A stretch of DNA of 13,694 nt from Halovenus sp. (GCA_003551945.1 PUNZ01000137.1:1-13694), one strand, 5' to 3'. Shown: positions 1-6,455, numbered from the stretch's first letter. Translations and numbers: made by a program. Notes: generated by a model from the sequence alone, not told the origin.

Positions 1-6
1 AAAGTA

Positions 7-141
7 TGCCCGGGGAGGGCTCCGAACCCTCGATCTCCGCATATCCCAGGTGCAGGGGGTAACCCCCTGCGGGAATGCCGGAGTGTGCCGCTCAAATGTA
101 CCCTATGAGTGCGGCGCTATGTCCAGCTAAGCCACCCGGGC
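7..141 (-). tRNA. trnM: Elongator tRNA-Met (CAU) with a 61-nt bulge-helix-bulge intron
   Basis: Read on the minus strand, the acceptor stem GCCCGGG (135-141) pairs perfectly with CCCGGGC (8-14), and the discriminator A is base 7. The D loop carries GG. The anticodon stem CCGCA pairs with UGCGG (37-41). The anticodon CAU lies at 105-107. The T stem GAGGG/CCCUC encloses the loop UUCGGAG. CCA is not encoded. Exons are 104-141 and 7-42; the intron (43-103) follows position 37. Splice signals form a clean archaeal bulge-helix-bulge: central helix CUCA/UGGG, bulges UAG and AUA, then inner pairs GGU/ACC. An intron at this place is known for haloarchaeal elongator tRNA-Met, which argues against the initiator or the agmatidine tRNA-Ile. 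The T-loop residue at position 58 is G instead of the usual A. Confidence 0.93.
43..103 (-). other. tRNA-Met intron
   Basis: This 61-nt intron is bounded by the two 3-nt bulges of the splice motif and should be cut by the tRNA splicing endonuclease. It contains a strong hairpin with 8 perfect pairs, GCAGGGGG (52-59) against CCCCCTGC (63-70), and a 3-nt loop. No protein or guide-RNA box is evident in it. Confidence 0.88.
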
Positions 142-165
142 GCATGTGCTCGTAGTGTGGTAGGT

Positions 166-177
166 GTCTTTAACGTT
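166..177 (-). promoter_or_regulatory. Possible TATA element of tRNA-Met
   Basis: On the minus strand the A/T-rich core of AACGTTAAAGAC lies about 28-32 bases before the tRNA 5' end, a normal place for an archaeal TATA box. There is no other support. Confidence 0.4.
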
Positions 178-189
178 CTCATCGCAAGC

Positions 190-239
190 GACCAACGCCT
201 GTGATAACAAATCACAGTCCGAAGGCGTGGCCGTTGGTC
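190..239 (-). terminator. Long interrupted inverted repeat between the tRNA and the small membrane-protein gene
   Basis: The outer arms GACCAACG (190-197) and CGTTGGTC (232-239) pair over 8 bases. The inner arms CTGTGAT (199-205) and ATCACAG (211-217) pair over 7 bases around the loop AACAA, and CGCCT/AGGCG (196-200, 223-227) can pair as well. The structure begins 6 bases after the stop codon of the minus-strand gene ending at 245 and lies upstream of the tRNA promoter. A terminator or insulating hairpin is the likeliest role, but no clear T-run follows it. Confidence 0.35.
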
Positions 240-244
240 CGTGC

Positions 245-430
245 TCACGCCAACGCGAGGCCGAGACCGAAGGTGAGCGCCAAACCAATCACAAGCACGA
301 CAAGCCCAATTGCGACCTGCCCGTTCGTGAACTCACTCTGTGGGGCTGTACTCCGGATTGGGGGTTCACGTGCCGGTGGCGTCGGCGATTCCGGGTCGTA
401 GTCCTCCGCTGAGGTGTCGTCATCTGCCAT
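245..430 (-). CDS. Small single-pass membrane protein (haloarchaeal, DUF7550-like)
   Basis: The 61-residue product has an acidic, proline-rich N-terminal half and one C-terminal membrane helix (about residues 38-60, AIGLVVLVIGLALTFGLGL). The short conserved-looking stretch STAPQSEFT sits just before the helix, so the C terminus is in or across the membrane. The reading frame stays open far upstream, into the antisense of hisF, so the start was chosen at the ATG complementary to 428-430. This start falls just outside hisF and gives a sensible compact protein. From memory it resembles the small haloarchaeal family DUF7550; that name is uncertain. Function is unknown. The gene is divergent from hisF, with 105 bases between the two starts. 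Confidence 0.75.
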   Translation of the reverse strand: MADDDTSAEDYDPESPTPPAREPPIRSTAPQSEFTNGQVAIGLVVLVIGLALTFGLGLALA

Positions 431-504
431 ACTCGCCCTTTCACACGGGTAGTACTTCGGTGTACCGGACGCGTTCGCCAAGGGTGGATTACACGAAGCG
501 AGTG

Positions 505-511
505 ATATAAA
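505..511 (+). promoter_or_regulatory. TATA box of hisF
   Basis: The sequence ATATAAA lies 25-31 bases before the GTG start of hisF. Transcription should therefore begin at or within a few bases of the start codon, giving a leaderless mRNA, the common haloarchaeal arrangement. Confidence 0.6.
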
Positions 512-535
512 GCCGCAAGCGGCAAATACAGGGTT

Positions 536-1348
536 GTGCTGACTAAGCGAATCATCCCCTGTATCGATGTCGACCTCGACGACGAGGGTAACGCTGCGGT
601 CTACACCGGCGTAAACTTCGAGGACCTCAAATACACCGGTGACCCGGTCGAGATGGCGAAGGCCTACAACGAGGCTGGCGCCGATGAGTTCGTCTTCCTC
701 GACATCACCGCCTCCTCGGAGGGACGCGAAACAATGCTCGATACCGTCCGTGCAGTTGCTGATGAAGTCTTTATCCCACTGACTGTCGGCGGCGGCATCC
801 GGACGCGTGACGATATCAAAGAAACCCTCCGTGCAGGCGCAGATAAGGTCTCGATTAACACTGCCGCACTCGAAACCCCCGAGTTGATTACCGCCGGTGC
901 GACCGCCTTCGGTAACCAGTGTATCGTCATCTCCGTCGACGCCCGACGGCGATTCGACGAAGGAGGAGAACACTACGTCGACGTTGACGGTGAGTCCTGC
1001 TGGTTTGAGTGTACGGTCAAAGGTGGACGCGAGGGAACTGGCGTGGATGTCGTCGAATGGGCACAGGAAGCAGAGTCCCGCGGGGCCGGCGAGCTCTTTG
1101 TCAACTCTATCGATGCCGATGGAACCAAAGACGGCTACGATATCCCACTCATGCGCGCCGTCTGTGATGCCGTCTCGACGCCAGTCATCGCCTCATCGGG
1201 TTGTGGGAGCCCCGAACACGCCTACGAAGTCTTTACCGAGGCGGATGCGGATGCCGCCCTTGCGGCCTCTATTTTCCACTTTGATGAGTACTCTATCGAG
1301 GAGACGAAACAGTATCTCGCTGAGCGAGACATTCCCGTCCGTCTCTGA
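536..1348 (+). CDS. hisF: Imidazole glycerol phosphate synthase, cyclase subunit HisF
   Basis: HisF takes ammonia from the HisH glutaminase and converts PRFAR into imidazole glycerol phosphate and AICAR in histidine synthesis, in the cytoplasm. The 270-residue product matches the family's length and its beta/alpha barrel. The N terminus LTKRIIPCIDVD carries the first catalytic Asp (residue 11). VGGGIRTRDDI (residues 84-94) is a phosphate-binding loop, ISVDAR carries the second catalytic Asp (residue 135), and a further phosphate loop is ASSGCG near the C terminus. The start is GTG, placed by the conserved MLTKRIIPC N terminus and by the TATA box 25-31 bases upstream. No other his gene is visible in the window. 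hisF stands alone here, so HisH must be encoded elsewhere. Confidence 0.97.
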   Translation: MLTKRIIPCIDVDLDDEGNAAVYTGVNFEDLKYTGDPVEMAKAYNEAGADEFVFLDITASSEGRETMLDTVRAVADEVFIPLTVGGGIRTRDDIKETLRAGADKVSINTAALETPELITAGATAFGNQCIVISVDARRRFDEGGEHYVDVDGESCWFECTVKGGREGTGVDVVEWAQEAESRGAGELFVNSIDADGTKDGYDIPLMRAVCDAVSTPVIASSGCGSPEHAYEVFTEADADAALAASIFHFDEYSIEETKQYLAERDIPVRL

Positions 1349-1441
1349 CTGAACGGAGCTTCCGATATCCCTGACAGCGAGTTGAAATAGCCATCCATGA
1401 GAACGCCACGCTTTTGCTCGTAACAGCCTAACCAATATTCG

Positions 1442-2434
1442 ATGGAATGGCGGTGTGAATGGTGTGGCAAACCTCACGAGGAGGACGACCCACCCTGTGA
1501 TAACTGTGGCCACGGGAAGTTCGAGAAAGCAATTGTCCAGCAGGCTGCAGGTACTAGGGACGACCCCGATTCGATGACCGTCTGGGTTTGTACAGAATGT
1601 GGTCGAAACCACCAGAAGAACTCGCCGCCTTGTAGCCGGTGTAACAACGCAACGCTCCGTCGAGAAACCGTGACAATCGACGAGTCGAATCTGACGGAGC
1701 GCCCGGGTGCCTATTCAGGGGCTGACCGAGCAGCGTTAGAGACAACGAGAGTCTGGGTCTGTACCGAGTGTGGCCGCGAGCATGCAAAACACTCGCCACC
1801 ATGTAGCCGCTGTGGGAATCAGACGCTTGAGCAAGAGGAGAAAGCCGTTGCTGACGCGGAACTTGCAGTTCCCAGCTACTTTGACCTGCTCACACCACGG
1901 TATGCCGTTGCGCTGGTTGCCGTGCTTGCACTCGCAGGAATATTCGCAGTCGGTGCGCTGGGCATTGCTGACGTGCCCGGCTTTCCAAGCGATGATGTCC
2001 CCCAGGTAGATGCGCCGGGCGATGCAACCGAGGCGAACGGTCTCGAATTGGCTGCGGTCGAGCAAGCGTATCTGGCTGCCGTAAACGACGAGCGGGAAGC
2101 TATCGGTGTCGCGGCGCTTGAACGAACGGCCGGGCTTGATGAGATAGCCACCTACCGGAACCAGATGCACGTGATACAGGAGTTGGAAGGGGGAAGCCCA
2201 CCTGACCAGGATGAGTTGAACGAACTGCTCAGCGGGGAGTGCTCGACAAGTGCAACGAGCTATCCTGGCTCCATACCGTTCGATGACGAAACAACCGCTG
2301 AGGATGCTGGTGCTGAACTCGCTGCGGGAATTCTAGCGACCGAAGGGTGGGAAGATGAACAGTTCACTATCACAGGAGTGGATATCCACGCAGCGGATGG
2401 ACAGCTCTTTTTGATACAGTATTTCTGTGACTGA
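1442..2434 (+). CDS. Membrane protein with three N-terminal zinc ribbons and a CAP-like C-terminal domain
   Basis: The 330-residue protein has three four-cysteine zinc ribbons at residues 5-22, 50-67 and 107-124. Each has CxxC, about ten residues, then CxxC, with PPC before the second pair. Ribbons two and three are near-duplicates (VWVCTECGR...SPPCSRC). A linker leads to one membrane helix (about 154-175). Residues 203-330 resemble a reduced CAP/SCP domain: NDEREAIGVAALERTAGLDEIATYRN and a C-terminal QLFLIQYFCD strand echo haloarchaeal CAP proteins. There is no signal peptide, so the ribbons are probably cytoplasmic and the CAP-like part outside. The usual CAP metal-site histidines are not evident, so it may not be an enzyme. 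Function is unknown. The gene lies 93 bases after hisF and may have its own promoter. Confidence 0.85.
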   Translation: MEWRCEWCGKPHEEDDPPCDNCGHGKFEKAIVQQAAGTRDDPDSMTVWVCTECGRNHQKNSPPCSRCNNATLRRETVTIDESNLTERPGAYSGADRAALETTRVWVCTECGREHAKHSPPCSRCGNQTLEQEEKAVADAELAVPSYFDLLTPRYAVALVAVLALAGIFAVGALGIADVPGFPSDDVPQVDAPGDATEANGLELAAVEQAYLAAVNDEREAIGVAALERTAGLDEIATYRNQMHVIQELEGGSPPDQDELNELLSGECSTSATSYPGSIPFDDETTAEDAGAELAAGILATEGWEDEQFTITGVDIHAADGQLFLIQYFCD

Positions 2435-2492
2435 GGGTGGTTGCTGACGACCGCCACGGTAGCCGCCACCACACAGATACCCACTCCGGAAA

Positions 2493-2500
2493 GGTTATCC
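2493..2500 (+). promoter_or_regulatory. Possible TATA box of the cold-shock gene
   Basis: GGTTATCC, preceded by the A/G-rich CCGGAAA (BRE-like), lies 27-34 bases before the ATG at 2527. This predicts a leaderless or very short-leader transcript separate from the upstream zinc-ribbon gene. Confidence 0.45.
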
Positions 2501-2526
2501 GTGGGGGTCATCACTCTCCAAAGGCA

Positions 2527-2721
2527 ATGGCAGAAGGAACGGTCGATTTCTTTAACGACACAGGCGGTTACGGTTTCATTGAGACAGAGGATGCGGACGA
2601 TGATGTGTTCTTCCACATGGAAGACATCGGCGGCCCGGACCTCGAGGAAGGACAGGAAGTTGAATTCGAAATCCAGGACGCTCCGAAAGGACCACGGGCT
2701 GCGAATCTGACCCGTCTCTAA
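2527..2721 (+). CDS. Cold-shock domain protein (CspA family)
   Basis: The 64-residue product is a single five-stranded OB-fold cold-shock domain that binds single-stranded RNA or DNA. Both RNA-binding motifs are present: GGYGFIE (RNP1, residues 13-19) and DVFFHM (RNP2, residues 26-31). The family's closing pattern GQEVEFEIQDAPKGPRAANL is intact. Acidic surface insertions such as EDADDD are typical of halophiles. The reading frame extends upstream to 2437, but the ATG at 2527 gives the standard N terminus MAEGTVDFFN and sits just behind a TATA-like element, so it was preferred. It converges with the helicase gene, 115 bases away. Likely roles are RNA chaperoning and temperature response. Confidence 0.96.
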   Translation: MAEGTVDFFNDTGGYGFIETEDADDDVFFHMEDIGGPDLEEGQEVEFEIQDAPKGPRAANLTRL

Positions 2722-2733
2722 CTACGGCTGAAC

Positions 2734-2741
2734 GGATTTTT
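2734..2741 (+). terminator. T-rich terminator of the cold-shock gene
   Basis: The run GGATTTTT begins 13 bases after the stop codon at 2719-2721. Archaeal transcription commonly ends at such short T-runs without a required hairpin. Confidence 0.45.
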
Positions 2742-2836
2742 CCACGCCAGTTTCACACTGAGCAACGGCACGTTTCGAGCGCCTACCGCGCTCAAGACTA
2801 TTTTCGCACTACTAAGCCATAGCTAGGCTTTCGGGG

Positions 2837-4657
2837 TTACGAACCGTCGGGGGCGACGGCCTCACTATCGCGCTCGGTGACTCGAACACCTTTTTCAGCA
2901 AGATACTGCGTCCGGCGACGAGCAAAATCCTCTTCGCGAGTTCCCCGCGTTGCAAGAATATACATCTGTGCGCGACCGGTCGGTCGCATCGTCCGTCCAG
3001 CGCGCTGAGCACCCTGTCGACGTGAGCCACCTAGGCCGGAGGCGACAATCGCAAGTTCTGCGCTCGGGAGGTCGATTCCCTCGTCTCCGACACGCGAGAC
3101 AACGAGTGTCGAAAGCGTTCCCTGTCGGAATTGTTCGAAGAACTTCTCACGCTGGGCATGTGGCATCTCACCGCTGATGAAGGGCACCGCAAGCTTATCA
3201 GCGATTTCGCGACCCTGCTCGAGATACTCGACGAAGACAAGCGCCTGTTTCTCAGGCTCGCTTGCGAGCAAGTGACGTATCTCTTCAATTTTTGCGGGGT
3301 TTGTCGCGGCACGTTGTCGGCGTTCGTGTCCGTGGCTGCTGACGTACTCGTTTTGTGCTTCCTCGTCTGTCCACGAAACGTACCGGATTTCGACCTCGGG
3401 TTCGGCGACGTGCCCTGCCGCAAAAAGCGCATCCCAGTCAGTGCCGATTGGTGGGCCAATCAAGGTGTAGATATCGGCTTCCATCTCGTCTTCGCGGACC
3501 GGCGAGGCGGAGAGGGCAAGCCGTGCTCGAGTCTGTAAGTCAGCACTCCGGCGGTAAATTGGACTCGGAACGTGATGGCACTCATCGTAGATAATCAACC
3601 CCCACTCGCGGCTATCGAACAGCTGTCGGTGTCTGTCCATCCCTGCCGTTCGGTACGTCGCAATCGTCACCGGTCGGATGTTCTTTTCGCCACCATGATA
3701 CTCGCCTACTTGGTCGGGTTCAAGCGTCGTCTGTGTCAGCAGTTCCTCACGCCACTGCCCGGCGAGTTCCCTGCCGGGAACGAGGATGAGCGTCTCCCCT
3801 TCAATTTCCGAGAGGATGCCAAGGGCCGCGACGGTCTTTCCTGAACCCGGCGGCCCGACGAGGACTCCGGCGTTGGTTTCGAGGAAGTTCTCGACCCATT
3901 GTTTCTGGTAGGGCCGAAGCTCCAGTCGCAAGTCAACGGGGAGGTGCTCACCACCATCGAGTGTCCGTTCATCCCTGACCGGATAGCCCGCGTCATAGAG
4001 AATCCGTTTTATTTCGGCAATTCGTTCCTCGGCAACCCAACTTTCGGTCTCCGAAAGTTCGGCTCTGAGCTGTCCGTCATCGAGTTTCTGCCGTGCCACG
4101 TTTCCCATCACCTCCGGGGAGTCGGCTTCGAGAATATGATATCCGTCCTCGTGAGTTGTCAGGCGAAAGAGGTTCGCCCGGCGATACTGGCTTTCCATCC
4201 ACTCCTCAAGCGGCGGTGAGGGTTCACCAAGAACCGACCGAACCGTCTCACGCAGCGAGTCGAACGTCTCGTAGGGTGCTTGCCAGACATCTTCGGTGCG
4301 GATTTCGTACAGATACGCGCCCGAACCCGTGGTATCGATGAGATGGGCGAACTGAGAAAGTTGCGCTCGCGTAAACTGCCGTGGCTGGTCCACAACAAGC
4401 TGTCGGCGCTCCGGAAAGACGACAACACGCTCTCGGTCCGTCAGGCGTGCCCACTCGCTTGGGTACCAGACCACTGGGTCGGGTGAAACATCGACGCGTT
4501 CGACCGTTCCGTTTTGTTGGAGGGATTCAAGTTCTGCAATGGCCTCGTCCTGCGTACACTCACGAAGCTGTGCATATCTGGTCGCCGTGACGACCGGTCG
4601 ACCAAGCGATTCGAGGGCATCATAAAAGTGCTCCTGCGTAGGGTCGTCGTCAGTCAC
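2837..4657 (-). CDS. rad25: XPB/Rad25-type superfamily 2 DNA helicase
   Basis: This 606-residue ATP-dependent DNA translocase is of the XPB family, linked to nucleotide excision repair or transcription-coupled DNA opening. From residue 1, a winged-helix-like N-terminal region of about 230 residues precedes two RecA-like domains. Motifs are Walker A GPPGSGKT (268-275), DECHH (358-362), LSASP, the XPB RED motif (388-390, inside SPVREDE) and motif VI QRAGRTMR (551-558). RED separates XPB from other SF2 helicases. The frame is open to 4801, overlapping aglJ. GTG codons at 4666 and 4657 are the candidates, and 4657 is preferred because CTGATAAG (complement CTTATCAG) lies 24-31 bases upstream, fitting a leaderless mRNA starting MTDDDPTQ. 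Archaeal XPB often works with the nuclease Bax1, but no Bax1 gene follows here; the next gene is the convergent cold-shock gene. Confidence 0.9.
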   Translation of the reverse strand: MTDDDPTQEHFYDALESLGRPVVTATRYAQLRECTQDEAIAELESLQQNGTVERVDVSPDPVVWYPSEWARLTDRERVVVFPERRQLVVDQPRQFTRAQLSQFAHLIDTTGSGAYLYEIRTEDVWQAPYETFDSLRETVRSVLGEPSPPLEEWMESQYRRANLFRLTTHEDGYHILEADSPEVMGNVARQKLDDGQLRAELSETESWVAEERIAEIKRILYDAGYPVRDERTLDGGEHLPVDLRLELRPYQKQWVENFLETNAGVLVGPPGSGKTVAALGILSEIEGETLILVPGRELAGQWREELLTQTTLEPDQVGEYHGGEKNIRPVTIATYRTAGMDRHRQLFDSREWGLIIYDECHHVPSPIYRRSADLQTRARLALSASPVREDEMEADIYTLIGPPIGTDWDALFAAGHVAEPEVEIRYVSWTDEEAQNEYVSSHGHERRQRAATNPAKIEEIRHLLASEPEKQALVFVEYLEQGREIADKLAVPFISGEMPHAQREKFFEQFRQGTLSTLVVSRVGDEGIDLPSAELAIVASGLGGSRRQGAQRAGRTMRPTGRAQMYILATRGTREEDFARRRTQYLAEKGVRVTERDSEAVAPDGS

Positions 4658-4680
4658 TGGTGCCACGTAGCCGCTGGGCG

Positions 4681-4688
4681 CTGATAAG
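4681..4688 (-). promoter_or_regulatory. Probable TATA box of the helicase gene
   Basis: Minus-strand CTTATCAG lies 24-31 bases before the GTG at 4657, and only about 15-22 bases before the alternative GTG at 4666. This spacing decides for 4657 if the mRNA is leaderless. Confidence 0.4.
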
Positions 4689-4724
4689 CCCACGCAAGCG
4701 AAACCGGTGGTGGCCAACCCAGAC

Positions 4725-4731
4725 CATATAC
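4725..4731 (+). promoter_or_regulatory. Probable TATA box of aglJ
   Basis: CATATAC lies 33-39 bases before the ATG at 4764 and predicts a leader of roughly ten bases. It shares the short divergent region with the helicase promoter, so the two genes could influence each other. Confidence 0.4.
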
Positions 4732-4763
4732 GCTTTTCACAGGGACCGGCATAGTTGGGCCAT

Positions 4764-5795
4764 ATGGTGGATGTTGAGAAGGTCTGTGTGCTCGTTCCCA
4801 CCTACAACGAGGCGGCGACCATCCAGTCGGTCGTCGAGGGATTCAAAGAGCAGGGCTTCGAGCACATTCTGGTGATGGACGGTGGGTCGAGTGACGACAC
4901 CCAACAGCTTGCTGCCGACGCTGGCGCACGCGTGGAAGAGCAAAGCGGTTCGGGCAAGGGCCAAGCAGTCCGCGAGGCAGTCACGCTCATATCACAGCCC
5001 GTCGTGTTGATGGCCGATGGCGATTCAACCTACCGCGCTGACGAAGCTGAGCGAATGCTGGCGCCGATTTTCGATGGCGAGGCAGAACACGTCATCGGTG
5101 ACAGATTCGCCAACATGCAGCCCGGCGCAATGACCCGGCTCAACAGGTTCGGTAATCGGATGATAAACCGCGCCTTCGGCTTTATCCATGGTCAGCGATT
5201 GACGGACATTCTGAGCGGCTATCGTGCATTCACGACGGAGTCCTTTCAGCGACTCTCGTTGTCGGCACAAGGGTTCGGTATCGAGACGGAGATGGCTGTT
5301 GAGTGTGTGAAACACGACGTTCGAACCGTCGTTGTTCCGATAACCTACGAGCCGCGTCCCGACGAGTCCGAGACAAACCTCCGTCCGTTCCGCGATGGGG
5401 GAAATATCATCCTCCGGCTGTACCAGATGGCAAAAACAAACAACCCGCTGTTTTATTTCGGGAGTATTGGCGTCCTCAGCGGTTTTGTTGGTGTCCTCCT
5501 CGCAGCATACGTCGGCTATGCCTGGGTTTTTAACGGCGTCGCGCATGATGTACTTGCACTTGCCGGCGGCGTTGCACTCCTGTTTGGCTTACAACTCGTC
5601 ATGTTCGGCGTCCTCTCGGATTTGATAGTAACCTCGAACCAACGACAGCAAAATCGGTTACGGCGAATTTCTGAACAACTCGAGAAGGGAGAAGAAACAG
5701 GAGTTACAACGCTAAATGAGCCTCACTTGGAGACTGGCGAGCGAGTCGATGCTGCTGAAGCCAGTGAAGCAACTCCGCCAGAGCAGAATCAGTAA
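4764..5795 (+). CDS. aglJ: Dolichol-phosphate glycosyltransferase AglJ (S-layer N-glycosylation)
   Basis: The 343-residue protein is a family-2 glycosyltransferase closely resembling Haloferax volcanii AglJ as I recall it. AglJ adds the first sugar of the N-linked glycan to dolichol phosphate on the cytoplasmic face of the membrane. The GT-A domain opens with VCVLVPTYNEAATI (7-20), followed by VMDGGSSDD and the metal/nucleotide-binding DGD (85-87). The family's hallmark stretches SGSGKGQAVREA, GAMTRLNRFGNR, LSGYRAF, GFGIETEMAVECVKH and FRDGGNIILRLY are all present. Two membrane helices (about 230-257 and 263-289) anchor the C terminus, followed by a variable acidic tail. The ATG at 4764 is preferred over an in-frame TTG three codons earlier. 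No other agl gene is adjacent. Mobile-element-like sequence starts about 15 bases after the stop codon. Confidence 0.93.
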   Translation: MVDVEKVCVLVPTYNEAATIQSVVEGFKEQGFEHILVMDGGSSDDTQQLAADAGARVEEQSGSGKGQAVREAVTLISQPVVLMADGDSTYRADEAERMLAPIFDGEAEHVIGDRFANMQPGAMTRLNRFGNRMINRAFGFIHGQRLTDILSGYRAFTTESFQRLSLSAQGFGIETEMAVECVKHDVRTVVVPITYEPRPDESETNLRPFRDGGNIILRLYQMAKTNNPLFYFGSIGVLSGFVGVLLAAYVGYAWVFNGVAHDVLALAGGVALLFGLQLVMFGVLSDLIVTSNQRQQNRLRRISEQLEKGEETGVTTLNEPHLETGERVDAAEASEATPPEQNQ

Positions 5796-5809
5796 CAGCG
5801 TGTCAGCTA

Positions 5810-6135
5810 TTGACCTCCTCCACGCCCTGAAGGACGTGGAATCCGACCATCGGATTTCCGCCAACCGTGGCGTTCAAGGTTCCAACCCGCACTCAAGGGG
5901 AACCGGCAGCATACCGGAGGAACTCTCGTTTCCTCCCCTGTATAGGGCTGTGGCCCGGTCAAACAGGTCGTTCGAAAATCGAAGATTTTCGTGATTACGA
6001 GAGACCGTGTCTCTCGGACCACCCCGTCGAATACCATGTCATCGCCGTGGGAACCACCGCTGGTTCGCCACCCCTTGTGCTTCGGGGACGGCATCTCACG
6101 GTATTCGTAGCACTCCATGTTATGCAGGGCCACAG
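5810..6135 (-). mobile_element. Probable remnant of an IS200/IS605-type (TnpB) element or a palindrome-associated MITE; right end at 5810
   Basis: Read on the minus strand, a 9-bp hairpin with UUCA loop (5819-5840) is followed by GGAGGTCAA ending at 5810. Haloarchaeal tnpB elements typically end in such a hairpin plus a GGAGG-N-GTCAA-like tail (from memory). A 108-codon frame (5807-6133) runs through the hairpin to a stop just past the proposed end, ending RPSGRGGGQ. It has no TnpB zinc finger or RuvC motif, so at most it is an eroded tnpB tail. The left end was not found. The density of palindromes also fits the MITE-like PATE elements described in Haloquadratum. Orientation is supported by a T-G pair that becomes a U-G wobble only in minus-strand RNA. 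Confidence 0.4.
5819..5840 (-). repeat. Right-end hairpin A (UUCA loop)
   Basis: On the minus strand TCCACGTCC pairs with GGGCGTGGA around TTCA, giving nine pairs including one U-G wobble. The tail GGAGGTCAA follows to 5810. It is related to hairpin B at 6204-6225. Confidence 0.6.
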
Positions 6136-6203
6136 GAAAAACGGTTACGATGGAAATCCAGTTTTGCCATCGATGGCAGATGTCGAGCCGGGCCTACCGC
6201 TTG

Positions 6204-6225
6204 ACCTCCGCCTGAAGACGGAGGT
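6204..6225 (-). repeat. Right-end hairpin B (UUCA loop)
   Basis: On the minus strand ACCTCCGTC pairs with GGCGGAGGT around TTCA, giving nine pairs including one U-G wobble. The arm runs directly into CAAG, so GGAGGTCAA is shared with hairpin A, in the same orientation and 391 bases away. It probably marks the end of a second element lying at higher coordinates, of which I recognise no coding part. Confidence 0.55.
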
Positions 6226-6455
6226 ATCCGCTATCGGTCTGTATCAGTCTTATCGGTTGGCTCCATCATCATTTGGATAACTCCACTGCGATGTAGTGCT
6301 GTAGGTGTCGCATTGAGTCGTGATGTAGACCAGGCGAGGGTGTCTCACTGGGTTTATGATGGTATGACTATAGAGTAAGTGGCTTATGAAAGAGGGAGGC
6401 GCGTACCGACCACGACCTTGTCTATGCGCAAGTGTGCGTATGAGCCGTTCGGTTG

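Larger units (their letters stand above)
5796..6455. other. 660-base stretch without a convincing gene: decayed mobile-element or structured-RNA region
   Basis: Both strands contain open frames here, but none has a recognisable domain, a clear promoter or halophile-like acidic composition. The left 300 bases are packed with hairpins: 5819-5840, 5840-5856, 5916-5936, 5973-5991, 5998-6016, 6051-6066 and a long-range 8-bp pair 6028-6035/6100-6107. A perfect 12-base palindrome GCCATCGATGGC lies at 6166-6177. Two hairpins with UUCA loops followed by GGTCAA (ends at 5810 and 6201, minus strand) look like right ends of IS200/IS605-type elements. The right part (6230-6455) holds nothing I can assign. 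Confidence 0.6.

Noticed and set aside
431..973. Upstream extension of the small membrane-protein frame, antisense to hisF
   Set aside because: It lies wholly opposite a well-conserved gene, has no recognisable domain, and the compact 61-residue protein starts at an internal ATG outside hisF.
5867..6280. 137-codon plus-strand frame in the hairpin-rich stretch
   Set aside because: Basic, low in acidic residues for a haloarchaeon, no domain, spans the right-end hairpin B and several palindromes; no promoter at a fitting distance.
6424..6441. Small plus-strand hairpin ATGCGCA/TGCGTAT
   Set aside because: Only seven pairs with one G-U and no neighbouring gene it could serve on the plus strand; compatible with chance.
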